Shown: positions 42,678 to 52,276, counted from the first letter of the stretch. The stretch is 64,000 nt of DNA from Halomonas aestuarii (GCF_001886615.1 NZ_CP018139.1:992001-1056000); one strand, 5' to 3'. Notes: a model not told the origin generated them from the letters alone. Made by a program: numbers and translations.

Positions 42678-44006
42678 CTACTTCCGCGGCAGCTCCGGCT
42701 CGTCCTCCTCGCGATGGCCGGGCCACCAGGCGGGACGTTCCTGCTCCCACTCCTCCTGCACCAGGTGGCGCAGCAGGCGGCCGCGATGGCGAAGCATCTG
42801 CCACTCTGCCCCGAGCCGGGAGCGGATGCGCTCCCAGCCCCCCTCGTCGGCGTGGGTGAAGGGGCCGCCCCGGGCGATGGCGTGGCGATAGACGGCCAGG
42901 CAGCGCTCGGCGCAGCGCGCCTCGTCGTAGCCGGCGGCCGTCTCCAGGGCCGCCTCGGCCAGCGGCGCCCGCGCGTCGGGAGTGGCCAGTGAGGCGAGCG
43001 CCTCGGCCATGAGGTCGAGGTCGTCCCCCGGGATCAGCCGCCCATTGCGGCCCTCGACCACCACCTCGCGCACCCCGGGGGCGGCGACGGCCACCACCGG
43101 CAAGCCGGCCGCCATGGCCTCGGCCACCACCATGCCCTGGGTCTCGCTGTGGGAGGCGAAGGCGAAGACGTCCATGGCATGGTAGGCATCGATCAGGGCC
43201 TGCCCCTGGAGGCGGCCGGTGAAGTGCAACCGGTCCGCCACGCCCCGTGCCTCGGCCACCGCCTGGATATCGCGTCGCGCCTCGCCCTCGCCCACCACCA
43301 GGAAGTGGGCCTCGGGCCGCGCGACCAGCGCCGCGGCCACCGCCTCGGCCAGGAACACCAGGTTCTTCTCCAGCGCCAGCCGTCCCAGGTGGCCGATCAC
43401 GTAGGCCCCGTCGGGAATGCCCAGGCGGGCGCGCCACTCCCGGCCATCGCCGAGGGCGAAGCGCGCGGTGTCCACGCCGCTCGGCACCACGCTGATGGCG
43501 GGATTGGCCTCCCGTCGCAGCAGCAGGTCGCGGATGCTCTCGCTGGGCGCGATCACCTCGTCGCACAGCCAGGTGTACTGGGTAGCGAGTGCCACCGCGA
43601 AGCGCTGCATGCGCGGCGAGTCACCGGGCACGTAGTGGGTGTAGTGCTCGTAGAGGGTGTGGTGGGTGAAGACCAGCGGCAGTCCGTAGGTCTCGGCCGC
43701 CCGGGCGGCGGTATCGCCCAGCAGGAAGGGGTGGTGGGCATGGACGATGTCCGGCTCGAAGGCCTCGATCGCCTCGTGGAGCTGGCCGGGGATCGGCACC
43801 GGCAGCGAGAAGTCGCTGCCGTTGAAGTGCTGCATGGCCGCCACCCTGACCACGTCCTCTTCCCGTTGCGGCTGCCCGGACAGCCGGGGGGCCACCACCA
43901 GCACCCGATGGCCGGTGGCCTGCAGCTGGCGCTTGAGCCGCTGGACCGACTCGCTGACCCCGCCGACGATGGGCAGGTAGGTGTTGGTGAACATCAGCAC
44001 ATTCAC
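42678..44006 (-). CDS. GT4-family glycosyltransferase
   Basis: This 442-residue retaining glycosyltransferase has a GT-B fold. The N-terminal domain starts MNVLMFTNTYLPIVGGVSESVQRLKRQL with the GGV loop, and the C-terminal domain carries the nucleotide-sugar site FASHSETQGMVVAEAMAAGLPVVAV (the EX7E motif). It probably transfers glucose or mannose to a lipid or glycan. Its start overlaps the stop of the upstream LysR gene by 4 nt, an unusual coupling of a regulator with a transferase. An extra C-terminal helical tail (about 380-442) extends beyond the core. Confidence 0.88.
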   Translation of the reverse strand: MNVLMFTNTYLPIVGGVSESVQRLKRQLQATGHRVLVVAPRLSGQPQREEDVVRVAAMQHFNGSDFSLPVPIPGQLHEAIEAFEPDIVHAHHPFLLGDTAARAAETYGLPLVFTHHTLYEHYTHYVPGDSPRMQRFAVALATQYTWLCDEVIAPSESIRDLLLRREANPAISVVPSGVDTARFALGDGREWRARLGIPDGAYVIGHLGRLALEKNLVFLAEAVAAALVARPEAHFLVVGEGEARRDIQAVAEARGVADRLHFTGRLQGQALIDAYHAMDVFAFASHSETQGMVVAEAMAAGLPVVAVAAPGVREVVVEGRNGRLIPGDDLDLMAEALASLATPDARAPLAEAALETAAGYDEARCAERCLAVYRHAIARGGPFTHADEGGWERIRSRLGAEWQMLRHRGRLLRHLVQEEWEQERPAWWPGHREEDEPELPRK

Positions 44007-44971
44007 GGGGACATCTCTCCACGGATCGCAGTGGCGACATTCTGCCGAGGTGGCACGCGACTGGCCATCTCCTGTTCAAGATAGGCGACGAATGACCGCA
44101 GGCGGGCGGGCACGTGACGGCGCTGTCGGTAGACCGCATGGAAGTCGGCACGAACGCCCTGCCAGTCGGGCAGCAGTTCGACCAGTCGCCCCTGCCGGAG
44201 GGGCTCGTACACGTCCCACCAGGAACGCAGGGCGATGCCGTGGCCGTCCAGGGCGAGCCGCATGATCGCCTCCCCGTCGTTGCTGGCCAGCGCCCCGCCC
44301 ACCTTCACCGCCTGCTCCACCGCGGGGTCGTCGCGCCGCTGGAAGCGCCAGACGGCGAAGTCGCTGTCGTTCTCGCGCAGCAGCAGACAGGGCAGCGAGG
44401 CCAGGTCGGCCGGCGAGTGCAGCGGCGGCAGGGTCGCCGCCCGGGCAGGCGCGGCGCAGAGCACTCGCCGGTTGGCGAGGATCCGCCGCGCCACCAGGCG
44501 GGAGTCCGGCGGCTCGCCCACCCGGATGGCGATGTCGAAGGCCTGGTCGCCGAGGCTCAGCGGGAAGCCGGAGAGCTCCAGCGTCGCTTCGATGCCGGGA
44601 TGCTCGCGGCAGAAGGCCGAGAGCAGCGGGGCCACGTGGCGGCGGCCGAAGCCGAAGGTGGCGTTGACCCGCAGCGGACCGGAGAGCTCGGCGCGATGCT
44701 CGCCCAGGGACTCCTCGAGCTCCCTCAGCTCCTCGAGGATCATCCCCCCGCGGGCGAGGTAGCGCTCCCCCTCGGCGGTCAGGGCCAGGCGACGGGTGGT
44801 GCGGCTGGCGAGCTCCACACCCAGTCTTGCCTCCAGCTGCTTGAGGCGCTTGCTCACCGCCGACAGCGAGAGCCCGAGCTCCCGGGCCGTGGCCGTGAGG
44901 CTGCCGGCATGGGCCAGGCGCCGGAAGAAGGCCAGGTCATCGAGGGGGGGCATGCGATTCTCCACTCTCAT
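44003..44971 (-). CDS. LysR-family regulator (TtuA/DmlR-like)
   Basis: This 322-residue regulator has an N-terminal HTH (FFRRLAHAGSLTATARELGLSLSAVSKRLKQLEARLG) and a CrgA/DmlR-like effector domain with INVRVGEPPDSRLVARRI-type features. It diverges from the tartrate/D-malate dehydrogenase gene, the same arrangement as dmlR-dmlA and ttuA-ttuC, so it probably activates that gene. The stop overlaps the start of the downstream glycosyltransferase. Confidence 0.87.
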   Translation of the reverse strand: MRVENRMPPLDDLAFFRRLAHAGSLTATARELGLSLSAVSKRLKQLEARLGVELASRTTRRLALTAEGERYLARGGMILEELRELEESLGEHRAELSGPLRVNATFGFGRRHVAPLLSAFCREHPGIEATLELSGFPLSLGDQAFDIAIRVGEPPDSRLVARRILANRRVLCAAPARAATLPPLHSPADLASLPCLLLRENDSDFAVWRFQRRDDPAVEQAVKVGGALASNDGEAIMRLALDGHGIALRSWWDVYEPLRQGRLVELLPDWQGVRADFHAVYRQRRHVPARLRSFVAYLEQEMASRVPPRQNVATAIRGEMSP

Positions 44972-45062
44972 TCAACAATATGTTGAAGGATACCGTGATT
45001 ATCTTTCCGGTGTGCAGGGCTAGACTGGCAGGCATCGTCCCATGACCACCAGGAGAAGACGC

Positions 45063-46136
45063 ATGACCCACCGCATCGCGGTCATTCCCGGCGACGGCAT
45101 CGGCAAGGAGGTGATGCCCGAGGGGCTGCGCGCCCTCGAGGCCGCCGCCCGCCGTTTCGGCATCGACCTGTCCCTCGAGCCCTTCGACTTCGCCAGCTGC
45201 GACTACTACCTCGAGCACGGCCAGATGCTGCCCGACGACTGGTTCGAGCAGCTCAAGGACCTCGACGCCATCTTCTACGGTGCCGTGGGCTGGCCGGAGA
45301 CGGTGCCCGACCACATCTCGCTGTGGGGCTCGCTGCTGCAGTTCCGGCGCCGTTTCGACCAGTACGTGAACCTGCGTCCCTGCCGCCTGCTGCCGGGCAT
45401 CAAGAGCCCGCTGGCGGACCGCCGGCCGGGCGACATCGACTTCTACGTGGTGCGCGAGAACACCGAGGGGGAGTACTCCAGCGTCGGCGGCAGGATGTTC
45501 GAGGGCACCGACCGCGAGGTGGTGATCCAGGAGACGGTGATGACCCGAATCGGGGTCGACCGGGTGCTGAAGTACGCCTTCGATCTCGCCCAGACCCGCC
45601 CGCGCCGGAAGCTCACCTCGGCCACCAAGTCCAACGGCATCGCCATCACCATGCCGTGGTGGGACGAGCGTGTGAAGGCGATGGGGGCCCACTACCCCGA
45701 TGTCTCGGTGGACCAGTTCCACATCGATATCCTGACGGCCAACTTCGTGATGCACCCCGACTGGTTCGACGTGGTGGTGGCCAGCAACCTGTTCGGCGAC
45801 ATCCTCTCCGACCTGGGCCCGGCTTGCACCGGCACGATCGGCGTGGCTCCCTCAGCCAACATCAACCCGGACGGCACCTTCCCGAGCCTCTTCGAACCGG
45901 TGCACGGCAGCGCCCCGGACATCGCCGGGCGCGGCATCGCCAACCCCATCGGCCAGATCTGGTCAGCGGCCATGATGCTCGAACACCTGGGCCACCAGGA
46001 CGCCGGAAAGGCCATAGTCGATGCCTTCGAGGCGGTACTCAGCGAGGGTGACCCGGCGGTGCTGACGCCGGACGTCGGCGGCCATGGCACCACCGAGACC
46101 CTGGGCCGTGCCATCGCCGAGCGCATCGCCGGCTGA
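45063..46136 (+). CDS. Tartrate/D-malate dehydrogenase (TtuC/DmlA-like)
   Basis: This 357-residue NAD- and Mn-dependent beta-decarboxylating dehydrogenase of the isopropylmalate/isocitrate family has the start HRIAVIPGDGIGKEVMPEGL, the substrate loop FYVVRENTEGEYSSVGGRMF, and NLFGDILSDLGPACTGTIG for metal binding. Sequence style fits tartrate dehydrogenase/decarboxylase or D-malate dehydrogenase more than LeuB. The ATG at 45063 has AGGAG upstream. With the divergent LysR gene it forms a D-malate/tartrate utilisation unit. Confidence 0.9.
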   Translation: MTHRIAVIPGDGIGKEVMPEGLRALEAAARRFGIDLSLEPFDFASCDYYLEHGQMLPDDWFEQLKDLDAIFYGAVGWPETVPDHISLWGSLLQFRRRFDQYVNLRPCRLLPGIKSPLADRRPGDIDFYVVRENTEGEYSSVGGRMFEGTDREVVIQETVMTRIGVDRVLKYAFDLAQTRPRRKLTSATKSNGIAITMPWWDERVKAMGAHYPDVSVDQFHIDILTANFVMHPDWFDVVVASNLFGDILSDLGPACTGTIGVAPSANINPDGTFPSLFEPVHGSAPDIAGRGIANPIGQIWSAAMMLEHLGHQDAGKAIVDAFEAVLSEGDPAVLTPDVGGHGTTETLGRAIAERIAG

Positions 46137-46149
46137 CCCCTGCCACTGT

Positions 46150-46186
46150 CGACGACGGGCAGGCCTCGCCGGCCGGCCCGTCGTCG
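46150..46186. terminator. Hairpin between convergent ttuC-like and methyltransferase genes
   Basis: An 11-bp perfect stem (46150-46160 with 46176-46186) has a 15-nt GC-rich loop. There is no T-run, so intrinsic termination is possible but not certain. Confidence 0.4.
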
Positions 46187-46199
46187 TCCGGCCGAGGCC

Positions 46200-47090
46200 T
46201 CAGGCCTTGCGCCACACTCCTTCCAGGATGCGAACCCGATCGGCGGCCAGGTTGTCGCGCAGGTTGCGGCCCATCTGCGCGAAGGCTTCGCCGAAGATCA
46301 GCGACGGTCCCGGCAGGGCGGGCGCCTGATGTGAAGCGCCCGGCGGCGCCTCGCTCGCCTCCCGGCGACTGTGCTTGCGCCGCCAGTCGAGCGCCGCCTC
46401 GGTGACGTCCTGCACCGCCACCGGGGCGAAGCCGCCCTCGACGAGCAGGGCCTCCAGGGCCTCTCGGGCGCGCAGGTGGCTGGTCGCGGCGTCGCGCGCC
46501 CAGGGCACCGGGAGCATGAGCGGCGACGCGTCCTGACCCGCCACCACCTCGTGCAGCAGCACCCTGCCGCCCGGCACCAGCAGCCGCCGCCATTCGGCCA
46601 GTACCGCCGCCGCGTCGGGCATGTTCATCAGCGCGTGCTGACACCAGACGACCTCGAGGCTGGCGTCCGGCAGCGGCACCCGCGCGGCATCGGCGCACAG
46701 GAAACGCGTCCGGTCGTCGAGCCCGGTGGCGCGGCTCAGCCAGCCCGCCACCTCGACGAAGGCCGCGGTGATGTCGAGCCCCGTCACCTCGCAGCCTAAC
46801 TCCGCCGCCAGCAGCCGGCTGGCACCGCCGGTGCCGCACCCCACGTCCAGCACCCGGGCGCCGGGCGCCAGCTCGCCCAGGGCCGCCAGGGCGCGGCTGG
46901 CCCGGCGCCCGCCGAGGTGCAGCTGGTCGATGCCGGCGATCTCGTCGAGGGTGAGATGGTCCGGGTCGCGCCCCGCCGCCCGGAAGGCGGTCCGCAGCCG
47001 GGCCGTCAGGCTTTGCCCGTCACCGGCGTGCGGCGCATCATAGTGGGCATCGAGCTGGCGGACATGGGCGCGTTCGGCGGGGTCGGTCAT
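46200..47090 (-). CDS. Class I SAM-dependent methyltransferase
   Basis: This 296-residue Rossmann-fold methyltransferase has the SAM motif ARVLDVGCGTGGASRLLAAELG (about residues 73-94) and downstream VSLEVVWCQHALMNMPD-like motif. The fold resembles UbiE/COQ5-type enzymes acting on small molecules. The substrate is not evident from its neighbours, a dehydrogenase and a lipocalin. Confidence 0.82.
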   Translation of the reverse strand: MTDPAERAHVRQLDAHYDAPHAGDGQSLTARLRTAFRAAGRDPDHLTLDEIAGIDQLHLGGRRASRALAALGELAPGARVLDVGCGTGGASRLLAAELGCEVTGLDITAAFVEVAGWLSRATGLDDRTRFLCADAARVPLPDASLEVVWCQHALMNMPDAAAVLAEWRRLLVPGGRVLLHEVVAGQDASPLMLPVPWARDAATSHLRAREALEALLVEGGFAPVAVQDVTEAALDWRRKHSRREASEAPPGASHQAPALPGPSLIFGEAFAQMGRNLRDNLAADRVRILEGVWRKA

Positions 47091-47206
47091 GGCGGCTTCC
47101 TGGCGACGGGTGGGGCCGCCAGTCTATCCGCGCCACGCCCCGCCCCCCACCCTGCAAAGGTCACAGCCGCCTGCCGTGATCACCCTTTCCCGACAAGGAG
47201 GCACCG

Positions 47207-47746
47207 ATGTCCCGATCGCTGCTCGCCACGGCCCTGGTGGGGCTCGGCCTCGCCGGCTGCGCCGGCCTTCCCGACGGCACCCGCGCCGTCACCGACTTCT
47301 CGCTCGACCGCTACCTGGGCCAGTGGTACGAGATCGCCCGGCTGGACCACAGCTTCGAGGAGGGGCTCGACTGCGTCACCGCCGACTACAGTAGGCGCGA
47401 CGATGGCGGGGTGCGGGTGATCAACCGGGGCGTGAACCTCGAGACGCAGGAGGCGAACGTCGCCGAGGGCAAGGCCTACCCCGTCGGCGAGGCGGACGTG
47501 GGGCGCCTGAAGGTGAGCTTCTTCGGCCCCTTCTACGCCGGCTACAACGTGCTCGCGCTGGATGACGGCTACGGCTGGGCCCTCGTGGCCGGCCCCAACC
47601 GCGACTACCTGTGGGTGCTGTCGCGCACGCCGCGGCTGGCACCGGCCACCTATCGCGCGCTGGTCCAGCGGGCCGAGGCCCTCGACTTCCCGGTGGAGGA
47701 GCTGATCGAGGTGGAGCAGGGAGCGGCTTGCGCCCCCTGGCGTTGA
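47207..47746 (+). CDS. blc: Outer-membrane lipocalin lipoprotein (Blc-like)
   Basis: This 179-residue lipoprotein has a short signal ending in LAGC, so Cys at about residue 18 would be lipidated. The mature part has the lipocalin motif YLGQWYEIARLDHSFEEGL and the later RDYLWVLSRTP strand. Bacterial lipocalins bind lipids or hydrophobic compounds under envelope stress. ACAAGGAGGCACCG precedes the ATG. Confidence 0.92.
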   Translation: MSRSLLATALVGLGLAGCAGLPDGTRAVTDFSLDRYLGQWYEIARLDHSFEEGLDCVTADYSRRDDGGVRVINRGVNLETQEANVAEGKAYPVGEADVGRLKVSFFGPFYAGYNVLALDDGYGWALVAGPNRDYLWVLSRTPRLAPATYRALVQRAEALDFPVEELIEVEQGAACAPWR

Positions 47747-47887
47747 CGGAATTTTCACCCTGGGCCCTGCCACTTTCATCCGACCGACGCGGGTGCTTGA
47801 GTCCACCGGCCGCCGGCGGGAAGGTGTCGTGAGATACCGCCACACGAACCACAGGGGCCCGGAGGGCCTGCGAGATGAGGGGTGAAC

Positions 47888-48874
47888 ATGCTGTCTGAGT
47901 GGCTCGATCAGGGGCTGGAGGGGCGTTCCCCCTCGTCGCGCGAGGGCCGGATTCCCGGCGGACGCTACCGGCTGGTTGCCCCCGGGGTGCTCGAGCTCTT
48001 GCCGGAGACCACCGGGGCCGAGGCCCGGGCCGGCGTGCTCTCGGTCGGCATCCACGGCAACGAGACCGCGCCCATCGAGCTGCTGGGCGAGGTCCTCGCG
48101 CGGCTGGAGGCGGGACTGCTGCACCTCGGCGCCCCGCTGCTGGTGATGCTGGGCAACCCGGAGGCGATCCGGCGTGGCCAGCGCTACGTCGACACCAACC
48201 TCAACCGGCTGTTCCGGCGCGACCTCGAGGAGACGGGCGACGAGGCCGATCGGGCCCGGGCGCTGATGGCCGAGGTCGACGCCTTCTATGGCCGCCATCC
48301 GGGGCTTCCCCCGCTGCACTACGACCTGCACACGGCCATCCGGGACAGCCGCTTTCCGCGCTTCGTGGTCGAGCCCTTCGGCGAGACTCCGACGCCGCAG
48401 GAGCAGTGGCGCTGGATGGCCGCCGCCGACATCCAGGCGGTGCTCCACCAGCACCGGCACAGCTGGACCTTCTCGCACTATTCGAAGCACTACCATGGCG
48501 CGGCGTCCTTCACCCTGGAGCTGGGCCGCGCCCTGCCCTTCGGCCACAACGACCTGGCGCCCCTGGCCCCCATGGGATGCCTGCTCGAGGCGCTGGTCGA
48601 GGGCCGGGCGCCCGCGACCGGGGATCCGGCCGACATGGCCTTCTTCCGCGCCGAACATGAGCTGATGCGCCGTGACCCGGACTTCCGGCTCTGCTTCCCC
48701 GACGACACCCCGAACTTCACCGAGTTCGGCCCGGGCACCCGGCTCGCGGAGGATGCCAGCGCCGGGGCCTTCGACGTCGGCGAGACCCCGCTGTCGGTGG
48801 TCTTTCCCAATGCCGACGTCGAGATCGGCGCCCGGGCGGCGCTGCTGGTGGTGCCGAGCCCGCCACCGGCCTGA
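47888..48874 (+). CDS. astE: Succinylglutamate desuccinylase
   Basis: This zinc amidohydrolase performs the last step of the arginine succinyltransferase pathway, converting N-succinylglutamate to succinate and glutamate. It has 328 residues, near the E. coli length. Zinc-site segments SVGIHGNETAPIELL and YDLHTAIRDS are present. An overlapping GTG at 47882 is an alternative start. The rest of the ast operon is not adjacent, but a basic-amino-acid ABC transporter follows, fitting arginine or ornithine use. Confidence 0.92.
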   Translation: MLSEWLDQGLEGRSPSSREGRIPGGRYRLVAPGVLELLPETTGAEARAGVLSVGIHGNETAPIELLGEVLARLEAGLLHLGAPLLVMLGNPEAIRRGQRYVDTNLNRLFRRDLEETGDEADRARALMAEVDAFYGRHPGLPPLHYDLHTAIRDSRFPRFVVEPFGETPTPQEQWRWMAAADIQAVLHQHRHSWTFSHYSKHYHGAASFTLELGRALPFGHNDLAPLAPMGCLLEALVEGRAPATGDPADMAFFRAEHELMRRDPDFRLCFPDDTPNFTEFGPGTRLAEDASAGAFDVGETPLSVVFPNADVEIGARAALLVVPSPPPA

Positions 48875-49123
48875 GGCCTCCGTCCCGGCGCCCGTCACAG
48901 CAGCCAGGAAGAACACGACACAATCATCGCCCAGCACAACAACAACAGACAGGAGACCCCCATGACCGATGCCCCCCACGCCCCGGATCACGCTAGACTG
49001 GCCGATGCGTCGCGGCCCCCTGCCGGAATCTCTCCGGCCTGCTAGAATCGCCCCTTTTTGTTCGCCGGCCCGCGCCGGCGACCCCGAGATGCGGCGGACC
49101 ACCCTCGATCTGGAGCCTGATTC
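48875..49123 (+). promoter_or_regulatory. Leader region of the basic amino acid ABC transporter
   Basis: This 249-bp region contains CAGGAGACCCCC before an ATG at 48962 that opens a 27-codon reading frame ending at a TAG at 49043-49045. A possible -10 (TAGAAT near 49043) and a GC hairpin near 49061-49080 follow. It may be a leader or attenuator, but the small frame has no recognisable peptide. Confidence 0.3.
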
Positions 49124-49894
49124 ATGGCCGATACCCCGATTCCGCTGGAAGTGCGCAACATCACCAAGCGCTTCGGCGATACCGAAGTCCTCAAGGGCCT
49201 CTCCCTGAAGGCCCACAAGGGCGATGTCATCACCCTGATCGGAGCCTCAGGCTCCGGCAAGAGCACCTTCCTGCGCTGCATGAACCTGCTCGAGCAGCCC
49301 AATGAAGGCGACCTGTTCGTCCACGGCGAGCAGATCCTCTTCAAGGAGACCAGGCACGGCCGCGAACCCGCCGACTGGAAGCAGGTGGTGCGCATGCGCG
49401 CCAAGCTCTCCATGGTCTTCCAGAGCTTCAACCTCTGGGCCCACATGACCCTGCTCGAGAACATCATCGAAGCGCCGGTCCACGTGCTCGGCAAGCCGAA
49501 GAAGGAGGCGATCGAGCATGCCCGGCAGCTGCTCGAGCGGGTCGGCCTGGCCGAGCGCGCCGACTACTATCCGGCCCAGATGTCCGGTGGCCAGCAGCAG
49601 CGTGGCGCCATCGCCCGGGCACTGGCCATGGACCCCGAGGTGATGCTGTTCGATGAGCCGACCTCGGCGCTGGACCCCGAGCTGGTCGGCGACGTCCTCA
49701 AGGTGATGCGCGACCTCGCCAAGGAAGGCCGCACCATGATCGTGGTCACCCACGAGATGGCCTTCGCCCGCGATGTGTCCACCCAGGTGATCTACCTGCA
49801 TCAGGGGCAGGTCGAGGAGGCCGGACCGCCCGACGAGGTGCTCGGCAACCCCAGGTCCGAACGCCTCAAGCAGTTCCTGGCGCCCAAGCACTGA
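49124..49894 (+). CDS. Basic amino acid ABC transporter ATPase (HisP/AotP-like)
   Basis: This 256-residue ABC ATPase has Walker A GASGSGKS, the signature MSGGQQQRGAIARALA and Walker B VMLFDEPTSALDPE. It groups with HisP/ArtP/AotP amino acid importers. It is first in a four-gene set ATPase-permease-permease-receptor downstream of astE, which points to arginine or ornithine uptake. Confidence 0.92.
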   Translation: MADTPIPLEVRNITKRFGDTEVLKGLSLKAHKGDVITLIGASGSGKSTFLRCMNLLEQPNEGDLFVHGEQILFKETRHGREPADWKQVVRMRAKLSMVFQSFNLWAHMTLLENIIEAPVHVLGKPKKEAIEHARQLLERVGLAERADYYPAQMSGGQQQRGAIARALAMDPEVMLFDEPTSALDPELVGDVLKVMRDLAKEGRTMIVVTHEMAFARDVSTQVIYLHQGQVEEAGPPDEVLGNPRSERLKQFLAPKH

Positions 49895-49922
49895 TGGGCC
49901 GCCCCGGGACAAGGAGAGAGAC

Positions 49923-50627
49923 ATGATCGACCTGCATGGCTACGGCCCGCGCCTCCTGGAAGGCGCCCTGATCACCATCGAGCTGGGGGTGCTGTCGCTG
50001 ATCCTGTCGGTGGTGCTCGGCCTGCTGACCGCCAGCGCCAAGATGTCGCGCAGCTGGGTGGCGCACCGGATCGGCACCCTCTACACCACCATTATCCGCG
50101 GCGTGCCCGACCTGGTGCTGATGATGCTGCTGTTCTTCGGCGGCCAGATCGGCATCAACCAGATCACCGATGCCCTCTACAACCACTTCGGGGTCGACAT
50201 CTTCATCAACGTCAACGAGTTCGTGGCGGGGGTGATCACCATCGGCCTGATCTTCGGCGCCTACATGGGCGAGACCTTCCGCGGCGCCTTCCTGGCGGTG
50301 GACAGCGGCCAGATCGAGGCGGGGCGGGCCTACGGCATGAGCCACTGGCTGGTGTTTAGGCGCATCCGCTTCCCGCAGATGATGCGTCACGCGATCCCGG
50401 GGCTCTCCAACAACTGGATGGTGCTGCTCAAGACCACGGCGCTGGTCTCGGTGATCGGGCTCTCGGACATGGTCCGCGTGGCCGCCGAGGCCTCCAAGGC
50501 CACCCGTGAGCCCTTCACCTTCATGATCATCGTGGCCGCCATCTACCTGCTGATCGCGACGTTCTCCGAGTGGGGCTTCGCGCGGCTTCAGAAACGCTAC
50601 AACGTCGGTTACCGGGAGGCAGACTGA
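49923..50627 (+). CDS. ABC transporter permease (HisQ/AotQ-like)
   Basis: This 234-residue membrane subunit has about five helices and the coupling EAA loop GQIEAGRAYGMSHWLVFRRIRFPQMMRHAIPGLSNN. It pairs with the next permease. It starts 28 bp after the ATPase and overlaps the next start (TGATG). Confidence 0.92.
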   Translation: MIDLHGYGPRLLEGALITIELGVLSLILSVVLGLLTASAKMSRSWVAHRIGTLYTTIIRGVPDLVLMMLLFFGGQIGINQITDALYNHFGVDIFINVNEFVAGVITIGLIFGAYMGETFRGAFLAVDSGQIEAGRAYGMSHWLVFRRIRFPQMMRHAIPGLSNNWMVLLKTTALVSVIGLSDMVRVAAEASKATREPFTFMIIVAAIYLLIATFSEWGFARLQKRYNVGYREAD

Positions 50628-51358
50628 TGGACGCCCTGATGACGTGGCTGGAGGCCCAGCTGGCCGACAACAGCATCTTCACCCTGCAGACCCTCGGCTA
50701 CTACGGCGAGGGGCTGGTCACCACCGTGCAGCTGGTGGCCCTGTCGCTGATCATCGGCCTGGTGCTGGCGGTACCGCTGGCCATCGGCCGCGGCTCGAAG
50801 CACCGCTGGGTGAGCCTGCCGATCTTCATATACTGCTACGTGTTCCGCGGCACGCCGCTGCTGGTCCAGCTCTACCTGATCTACTACGGCGTGGTCTTCG
50901 TCGAGGGCATCCAGGAGACCTGGCTGTGGGTGATCCTCGAGAAGCCCTTCGTGCCGGCTCTGATCGCCTTCACCCTGAACACGGCGGCCTACACGACGGA
51001 GATCTTCCGCGGGGCCATCAAGTCCACGAACCACGGCGAGATCGAGGCCGCGCGGGCCTACGGGATGTCCAAGGGGCTGATGCTGCGGCGCATCGTGCTG
51101 CCCAGCGCCTTCCGGCGGGCCCTGCCGGCCTACGGTAACGAGGTGATCTTCATGCTCCACGCCAGCGCCATCGCCAGCGTGGTCACCATCATGGACCTCA
51201 CCGGTGCCGCCCGCTTCGTCTATGCGCGCTTCTATGCGCCCTTCGACGCCTTCCTGTTCGTGGCGGCGATCTACCTCTGCCTCACCTTCGCGATCCTCTA
51301 TCTGTTCCGCTACCTGGAGAAGCGGCTGCTGGCCCACCTCAAGCCGGCCAGCGGATGA
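50627..51358 (+). CDS. ABC transporter permease (HisM/AotM-like)
   Basis: This 243-residue partner permease has five helices and the EAA loop GEIEAARAYGMSKGLMLRRIVLPSAFRRALPAYGN. The chosen ATG overlaps the preceding stop by 1 nt, which indicates translational coupling; a longer upstream frame would overlap the AotQ-like gene. Confidence 0.92.
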   Translation: MDALMTWLEAQLADNSIFTLQTLGYYGEGLVTTVQLVALSLIIGLVLAVPLAIGRGSKHRWVSLPIFIYCYVFRGTPLLVQLYLIYYGVVFVEGIQETWLWVILEKPFVPALIAFTLNTAAYTTEIFRGAIKSTNHGEIEAARAYGMSKGLMLRRIVLPSAFRRALPAYGNEVIFMLHASAIASVVTIMDLTGAARFVYARFYAPFDAFLFVAAIYLCLTFAILYLFRYLEKRLLAHLKPASG

Positions 51359-51505
51359 ACCGCCGGCGACAGGGATCGTCGAATCACCGTTGGAGGCTGG
51401 CGTTCTCCATGGGCGCCACCCCCTTTCGACAGGCCCGGTCATCGCATATCGTGACCGGGACATCACCCACAAGGTGACACCACCAACAACACGGGAAAAC
51501 ACCCC

Positions 51506-52276
51506 ATGAAACTGAAGAACCTCCTGAGTCTCGGCGTGATCGGCGCTACCCTGATCGCCGGCAGCGCCAGTGCCGAGGTGCGCGACATCCGCATTGGCGT
51601 CGACGTCCCCTACGAGCCCATGGAATTCCGCACCCCCGAGGGCGAGCTGACCGGTTTCGACATCGACCTGGGCAACGCCATGTGTGCCGAGATCGGCATC
51701 CAGTGCGAATGGGTCGTGCAGGGCTGGGACGGCATCATCCCCGGCCTGCAGGCGCGCAAGTACGACGCCATCATGTCCTCCATGACCATCAACGAGCAGC
51801 GTCGTGAGCAGGTGCTCTTCTCCGACCCCTACATCACGCCGCCGTCCGCCTGGTTCGCCCCCGCGGACGTCGAGATCGGCACCCCGTCCAAGGATACCCT
51901 GAAGGGCCTGACCCTCGGCGTGCAGCGCGGCACCCTGCAGGACAACTACGTGACCGACATGTACGGCGACGTGGCCGACGTGAACCGCTATGCCACCGCC
52001 GACGACATGGTGCTGGACATGGATTCGGGCCGTCTCGACGCCGCCTTCCTCGACTTCCCGATCGGCAAGTCCACCCTGCTCGAGAGCGAGGCCGGCAACT
52101 ACAAGCGGGTCGGCAAGAAGATCACCGAACCCAAGGAGTACTTCGGTGATGGCTTCGGCATCGCCTTCCGCCAGCGCGACAAGGAGCTGGCCGCGGCCTT
52201 CAACGAGGCACTGGCCACGCTGAAGGCCAATGGCACCTACGACGAGATTCTCGCGAAGTACTTCGGCGAGGACTGA
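51506..52276 (+). CDS. Periplasmic basic amino acid-binding protein (AotJ/ArgT-like)
   Basis: This 256-residue receptor has an N-terminal signal (MKLKNLLSLGVIGATLIAGSASA). The mature domain shows VDVPYEPMEFRTPEGELTGFDIDLGNAM, the amino acid-binding pattern of LAO/ArgT proteins, and PKEYFGDGFGIAFRQRD near the end. It lies 147 bp after the permease, so it may have extra transcription. Arginine or ornithine is the likely ligand, given astE. Confidence 0.9.
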   Translation: MKLKNLLSLGVIGATLIAGSASAEVRDIRIGVDVPYEPMEFRTPEGELTGFDIDLGNAMCAEIGIQCEWVVQGWDGIIPGLQARKYDAIMSSMTINEQRREQVLFSDPYITPPSAWFAPADVEIGTPSKDTLKGLTLGVQRGTLQDNYVTDMYGDVADVNRYATADDMVLDMDSGRLDAAFLDFPIGKSTLLESEAGNYKRVGKKITEPKEYFGDGFGIAFRQRDKELAAAFNEALATLKANGTYDEILAKYFGED

